Below the pieces are notes generated by a model, which saw only the letters and a program-made list of their open reading frames with translations, was not told the DNA's origin and did not search any database. A stretch of DNA of 64,000 nucleotides from Thermogemmatispora carboxidivorans (GTDB lineage: Bacteria; Chloroflexota; Ktedonobacteria; Ktedonobacterales; Ktedonobacteraceae). The stretch covers positions 2,232,001-2,296,000 of the forward strand of contig NZ_JNIM01000001.1 in the NCBI RefSeq assembly GCF_000702505.1, written 5' to 3'. A program made the position numbers and the translations under genes. This document shows, piece after piece, positions 60,000 through 64,000 of the stretch (position 1 is the first letter of the stretch; each line of letters starts with the position of its first letter).

Positions 60000-61712
60000 T
60001 TAGTAGTAGCTGGTTGGCGCGGATGTGGCCGCATAGGGTGGATGCAGACGCTGGACCGTGAAGTCGTCGGAGAGGTCGCGGAAGATACCCATCTGGCGCA
60101 GGCGGCGCAGCATGGCCCGTAGATTCTCCTGGGCCGCAGCAGTATACTCGGCGCCCACAAAAGGAGCGGGCGGACGGTCAACCAGCAGCCCAAAGCGCTC
60201 GTCGAGGAAGCGCAGGAAGTCCTGCAGGCGGATGGGCATGGGACCATGATTGCTCTGGTCTCCATTCAGGCCATTCTCGCTGCCACTCAGACGGGCAGCG
60301 GCAAGCTGCACCAGAACCGCCAACAGATCGTTGGTCGGAGCATATTGCCAGGATGGGCGATATTTGAGCTGCCCGCGAAGCAGCCCCTCAGCGCGCGTCA
60401 GTCCTCCGGTGCTCCAGTACCACTTAACAAACTGTTGGGTGGCATCGCGCTGGCCTTCTTTCAGCAGGATGACCAGACCATCTAAATCGCTCTCAGCGCT
60501 GTCGAGCAGCTCATCCAGGTATTTTATTGCTAGTTTGCTTTCTGGGTCTTCTGGATCTTTATTCTCTTCAAAGATCTTGTCAGTATCATCACGGGCCTGG
60601 GCCTGAATATCGGCGCAGATACTGGATTGGTCGCGTAGCATCAGTAAACGCTGCAGGTAAAGAGGGCCTGCGGTTGCGCCTCCAAGGAGGCTTTCTATGA
60701 CAGCTCGACGGCGACTGTTCCGTCTGAGTTGCTCCACATAGCTTTGCAGCTGGCGCAGCAGCAGATTCGCCGAGAGAAAGCTCTGGTAGGCTTCGATATC
60801 GCGACGTACACAGGCATGGGCCATCTCCTGGCTGGGGCCAGGCTGGCCGGTGAAGTCCACATAGAGAGCTGGAGGCGATGGGGCCGGAGGCTCGCCCATC
60901 GCGGGGGGCAAGCTCTCTGGCTGCGCGACCAATGCATTCACTGCGTAGACGACCTTCAGGGTGTAGATAAACAGCTCGAAATTGATCAAGGTCAAGAGAT
61001 GATGAATAAAAGCCGGCATAGGCATTGCCCTGTGGTAAGCCGACATATATTGCACAAGGTCAGCCGCTAGCTCGTAGGTCAGTCCGGGGCAGGCTCCGGG
61101 ATGGGCATCTTTTTCACGACTCAAGCCTGGTCGGGCGCTCTCAAAGCCATCGAGAAAGGCTAGCGAGAGGCGCGTCAGCGTATCTACCTCAGTAATGCCA
61201 TCGTATTCCCCGCCCAGGTCGCCCGCCTTGCCGAGTTTAACACCGCGACCGAAAATCTCTTTGAGAAGCTGGCGCAGGGCCTGATCGCCTTTCAGGTAGC
61301 CGCGCAGGATCTGATAGAGAAAGGTATCGACGTTGCGCAGGCGGCTGCCCTCTTTGGGGAAGCCGGGCTTGTAACAGAGGAGGCTGTGCGGTATGACAGA
61401 AGTAATCTGCTCCTCTTTATGACCACGGCCAACGCGCCCAACGGTGATCAGGGCAGTGCGTACCAGACGTTCCAGCAGACGTCGTTCTTGAAGAGTGGTG
61501 AAACCCTCAAGTGCGGGATGCTGGCTAAGCTTATTAATATAGACATCGATGGTCCGAGGGTCGTTTGGTATGCGAGCACGTCCCCGGCCCTCGGCCAGAA
61601 TAGTAAAGAAGAGGATAGGCAGCAACAGCTCGATATCGAAATCATTCAGCTCAATGGGTAGTACCAGAGAAAAGCGGACTCCGCGTAGTTCCTTCGGCAA
61701 CTTGACCTTCAC
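60000..61712 (-). CDS. Unrecognised protein of the kinase/HerA defence-like operon (DptG/MAD7-position)
   Basis: A 570-residue protein I cannot assign to a family. It is mainly helical and Leu-rich, with an N-terminal hydrophobic strand-helix (VRFSLVLPIELNDFDIELLLPILFFTILAEGRGRARIPND) and a C-terminal winged-helix-like end (AQENLRAMLRRLRQMGIFRDLSDDF). No catalytic motif is evident. The start is GTG 61710-61712 with AAGGAGGG eight bases upstream. It sits between the kinase/NTPase (22 bases) and HerA (32 bases) genes, so co-translation as one complex is likely. Its counterpart in Dpt systems would be DptG and in MADS MAD7, by position and size only. Confidence 0.7.
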   Translation of the reverse strand: MKVKLPKELRGVRFSLVLPIELNDFDIELLLPILFFTILAEGRGRARIPNDPRTIDVYINKLSQHPALEGFTTLQERRLLERLVRTALITVGRVGRGHKEEQITSVIPHSLLCYKPGFPKEGSRLRNVDTFLYQILRGYLKGDQALRQLLKEIFGRGVKLGKAGDLGGEYDGITEVDTLTRLSLAFLDGFESARPGLSREKDAHPGACPGLTYELAADLVQYMSAYHRAMPMPAFIHHLLTLINFELFIYTLKVVYAVNALVAQPESLPPAMGEPPAPSPPALYVDFTGQPGPSQEMAHACVRRDIEAYQSFLSANLLLRQLQSYVEQLRRNSRRRAVIESLLGGATAGPLYLQRLLMLRDQSSICADIQAQARDDTDKIFEENKDPEDPESKLAIKYLDELLDSAESDLDGLVILLKEGQRDATQQFVKWYWSTGGLTRAEGLLRGQLKYRPSWQYAPTNDLLAVLVQLAAARLSGSENGLNGDQSNHGPMPIRLQDFLRFLDERFGLLVDRPPAPFVGAEYTAAAQENLRAMLRRLRQMGIFRDLSDDFTVQRLHPPYAATSAPTSYY

Positions 61713-61733
61713 GATGGCCCTCCTTCCAGCGGA

Positions 61734-64000
61734 TCAAGCAATGGCTGTTCTGACCACCTTACCGTCGCGCTGCGTCAAGTGATGCAGGTGCTGGCCTTTC
61801 TCGATCAACACGAGATCCTTTGTTTCCATCAGCAGCAACGCATGCTTGAAATGGCGCAGATCCTCCAGCAACGGCTGCAGCTCTAGAGCCTCTGGCTGCA
61901 AGCCATCCGCCAGGCGCAGCAGCAGCTCAAACAGATCGAGAGAGATCTCCAGGCGAGGCGTTCCCGAGCGATGGCGCAGTACCAGAAACTCGGGCAAAGT
62001 CTCAACGACCTCATTATCGCTGGTGCCGACTGGCTCCAGAATGAACTGCTCCAGCGGGAGCTGCTTCAGAATAATCAGTTGCTGCTCCTCCGAAGCGCGC
62101 ACCACCACACTCAAATGGCCATCTGGCAAATCGGCGTTAATCCCATCCGATCGCAAAATGCCAAGGGCTAGCTTGCGGCGCGTCTCCTCCAGCTCTTCCT
62201 GTTCACCTTTCAGCAACTGCAGGTAGAGCAGAGCATAGCGGTAAGGCAGAAGGTCGGGCCAGCGCACAGAAGGCAGGTCTGGACTCAGATCCTCATCATC
62301 CAGACGCGGGCCATAGAAATAGAGGCGGCGCTTCCAGGCAGCCAGCCAATCGTGCTCTTCGCGGAAACGCTGGCGCGGCAAATCTTTTCCATCAGCCATC
62401 AACTCAACGCGCAGCAGGGCATCCGATGACCCTTGATGGAAATGCAGGAAGCGATCCAGATGAGGCTGAGGAAAGCGTGCAGGATCAAACGCCCGCAGAT
62501 CGCGCAACAACTCATCGTCGATCTCGATGGCAGCAAAAGCGCTCTGCCAGCACGCGCGCTCGAGCAAAGCCGCTCCCCCATCTTCGCCCTGGCGAGCAGC
62601 ATGCACCTCGCTGCAACTCAGATTACCTGTGATCAAAAAGGCCAGAGCCGAACGCAGGTCACGCATTGTCATATGGCGCTGATGGCGCAGATGATGTAGC
62701 AACAGGATGAACTCCAACCGCTGCTTGGTGCGGTTCTGACGCAGCGTCTCTGCATTCTGGTAAATCGGACAGATGGCCTCGGCAGTGCAAGACTGGCAGA
62801 TCGTCCAGCGCTCCTTTGCCACCAGGCTATCCAGCACGCGGCGGAAGAGCGAGCGATCCCGCTCGCCGGGCAAGGCCACAAAAGCGCGTCGCTTCAAATC
62901 AACCAGCCAGACCTCTTGCTCTCGCAGCGACTCACTGCGGCGGGCCCGACTCAGCTGCCTCTTTAACCAGCTAAAGCGCTCGCCGTAGCGCTCAAAATAA
63001 TCGGCCAGACGACCATCATTGATAGCCACCAGCACCGTCAGCGCTGCTGCTGGACGCTCGGAGCCTTCCAACTCCTGGAGCCGGCGCGTAAGCTGCTCAT
63101 CGGCGCTCAACTCGCCGTGAGCCTCAGAAGCATCGTAGCAACTACAGAAGACATGGCCCTGATAGACCAACTCCCAGCCGCTTTGATCGGAGCGCTCTAC
63201 TACGGGATTGGCGCCTAGCTCGACCAGCTTCTGGCGCACCTGTTCTAAGAAAGCCGTCTTGCCGTCGCCAGGATTGCCCGAGAGGAAAAGCGCGAGCGGG
63301 CGCTGGGCCAGCACAAGCGGCAGCAGCTTCCGATCGAGGGCCGTCTCTACGTAGGTCTGCCGCACAAAGTCACTATCCAGGCCGCGATTGTCGGCGTTGC
63401 CGCTGGAGCTCTTGCGATAGAGACCGCGCACCTGCTCCACCCAGGGATTGACTTGCGCCTCCCGCTCCTGACCAGTTTCAAGAGCTGGCGTTGTCTCCTC
63501 TGCCGCCACCACTGCCGCCAGCTCGGCCTGTTCCAACTCTGCCAGAAACTGACGAGCGCTGACAGGTCGCCGCTGGGGATCGGGATCAAGCGCGCGCAAG
63601 AGCACGGCAGCCAGGCGCTCCACATGCTCATCAGCACCTGGCAAGTCCTCTACAGGGCGCAGAATACGTTGTCCCTCCGTGCTGTAGGTAAAAGGCAACT
63701 GGCCTGTCAACATCTTAAAAAGCACGACAGCTGCCGCATAGCGATCGCAATCGGCGGGCGGACTAGCAGCAGTCAGCGCCTCGGGCGGCAGATAGAGCGG
63801 CGTACCAGCCAGGCTACGCTCTTCACCTCGCCGGATGGCAAAGCCGAAATCGATCAGGACCGGATGGTTATCGACCTCGTGCAAGATAATGTTGGCAGGT
63901 TTGATGTCGCGGTGAAGAATGCCATATTCCTCCAGTGTCGCCAGAGCCTTCAGCAGGTCCTGGGCGAAGGGCCACCAGCGCTCTAGAGACCAGGGGAATT
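61734..64000 (-). CDS. Ser/Thr kinase fused to a P-loop NTPase (DptF-like), 5' end beyond right edge
   Basis: The visible part is about 754 residues and continues past position 64000. The N-terminal section retains the kinase catalytic loop LHRDIKPANI, the metal-binding DFG (VLIDFGFAIR), the APE-like PPEA segment and further C-lobe helices. After a linker (about residues 160-190 of the visible part), a P-loop NTPase domain begins with Walker A LFLSGNPGDGKTAFLEQV. A cysteine cluster follows (ICQSCTAEAICPIY). The GDGKT P-loop, the later INDGRLADYFERYGERFSWLKRQL segment and the Cys cluster are reminiscent of DptF. The kinase has all catalytic residues that are visible. Fusing the two in one polypeptide is unusual, and the glycine-rich loop and catalytic Lys lie outside the window. 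Confidence 0.82.
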   Translation of the reverse strand, partial: FPWSLERWWPFAQDLLKALATLEEYGILHRDIKPANIILHEVDNHPVLIDFGFAIRRGEERSLAGTPLYLPPEALTAASPPADCDRYAAAVVLFKMLTGQLPFTYSTEGQRILRPVEDLPGADEHVERLAAVLLRALDPDPQRRPVSARQFLAELEQAELAAVVAAEETTPALETGQEREAQVNPWVEQVRGLYRKSSSGNADNRGLDSDFVRQTYVETALDRKLLPLVLAQRPLALFLSGNPGDGKTAFLEQVRQKLVELGANPVVERSDQSGWELVYQGHVFCSCYDASEAHGELSADEQLTRRLQELEGSERPAAALTVLVAINDGRLADYFERYGERFSWLKRQLSRARRSESLREQEVWLVDLKRRAFVALPGERDRSLFRRVLDSLVAKERWTICQSCTAEAICPIYQNAETLRQNRTKQRLEFILLLHHLRHQRHMTMRDLRSALAFLITGNLSCSEVHAARQGEDGGAALLERACWQSAFAAIEIDDELLRDLRAFDPARFPQPHLDRFLHFHQGSSDALLRVELMADGKDLPRQRFREEHDWLAAWKRRLYFYGPRLDDEDLSPDLPSVRWPDLLPYRYALLYLQLLKGEQEELEETRRKLALGILRSDGINADLPDGHLSVVVRASEEQQLIILKQLPLEQFILEPVGTSDNEVVETLPEFLVLRHRSGTPRLEISLDLFELLLRLADGLQPEALELQPLLEDLRHFKHALLLMETKDLVLIEKGQHLHHLTQRDGKVVRTAIA

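Noticed and set aside
1-64000. tRNA, rRNA and CRISPR genes
   Set aside because: I looked for clover-leaf patterns with the conserved T-loop, for rRNA motifs and for regularly spaced repeats, and found none that I could support.

Overview
The window looks like chromosomal DNA of a GC-rich bacterium of the phylum Chloroflexota. A Ktedonobacteria/Thermogemmatispora-type genome is my best guess. The evidence is gene content: a menaquinone operon, SWIM and MoxR/VWA genes, a DUF4388 protein and pentapeptide-repeat proteins, a HerA-type conflict locus, strong Shine-Dalgarno sites and several GTG/TTG starts. No rRNA, tRNA, CRISPR array or insertion sequence is visible. The taxonomic call is inference.

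Layout. Positions 1-209 hold the start of a rhamnose mutarotase gene cut by the left edge. 317-8248 (minus) is a compact menaquinone operon, menF-menD-menH-menB-menC-menE. 8730-11207 (plus) holds a methyltransferase and a mercuric-reductase-like flavoprotein. 11285-18973 (minus) is a tightly coupled five-gene operon: SWIM zinc-finger protein, DUF5691-like protein, MoxR AAA ATPase, DUF5682/ChaN-TIKI-like protein and VWA protein. Such operons have been proposed as NTP-dependent biological-conflict systems. 19225-21488 holds an Hsp20, a methyltransferase and a phosphoribosyltransferase. 21731-28201 (minus) is a complete branched-chain amino-acid ABC transporter operon (livK-livH-livM-livG-livF) behind a consensus promoter. 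28709-31497 (plus) pairs a TIM-barrel sugar isomerase with xylulokinase.

31708-38122 holds a small membrane protein, a TenA/PqqC-fold protein, a methyltransferase, a FabG-like reductase, a membrane-anchored pentapeptide protein and an IclR regulator. 38648-41746 (plus) is an amidohydrolase / DUF59 / zinc alcohol dehydrogenase operon divergent from iclR. It resembles the accessory genes of soluble propane monooxygenase clusters, although no monooxygenase is present here. 42123-52614 holds an orphan protein, two APC permeases, a small membrane protein, an S9 peptidase, a DUF3311 protein and a sodium/solute symporter.

52874-54654 (plus) is a DUF4388-winged-helix gene followed by a pentapeptide-repeat gene. 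It converges on the most interesting locus, 54817-64000 (minus). That locus encodes a Ser/Thr kinase fused to a P-loop NTPase (cut by the right edge), an unrecognised 570-residue protein, and a 1716-residue HerA-type ATPase with an apparent PD-(D/E)XK nuclease motif. This trio resembles the DptF-DptG-DptH restriction module and the kinase-plus-large-ATPase end of methylation-associated defence systems. It is the best candidate for a new or divergent defence system, with the remaining genes expected just beyond position 64000.
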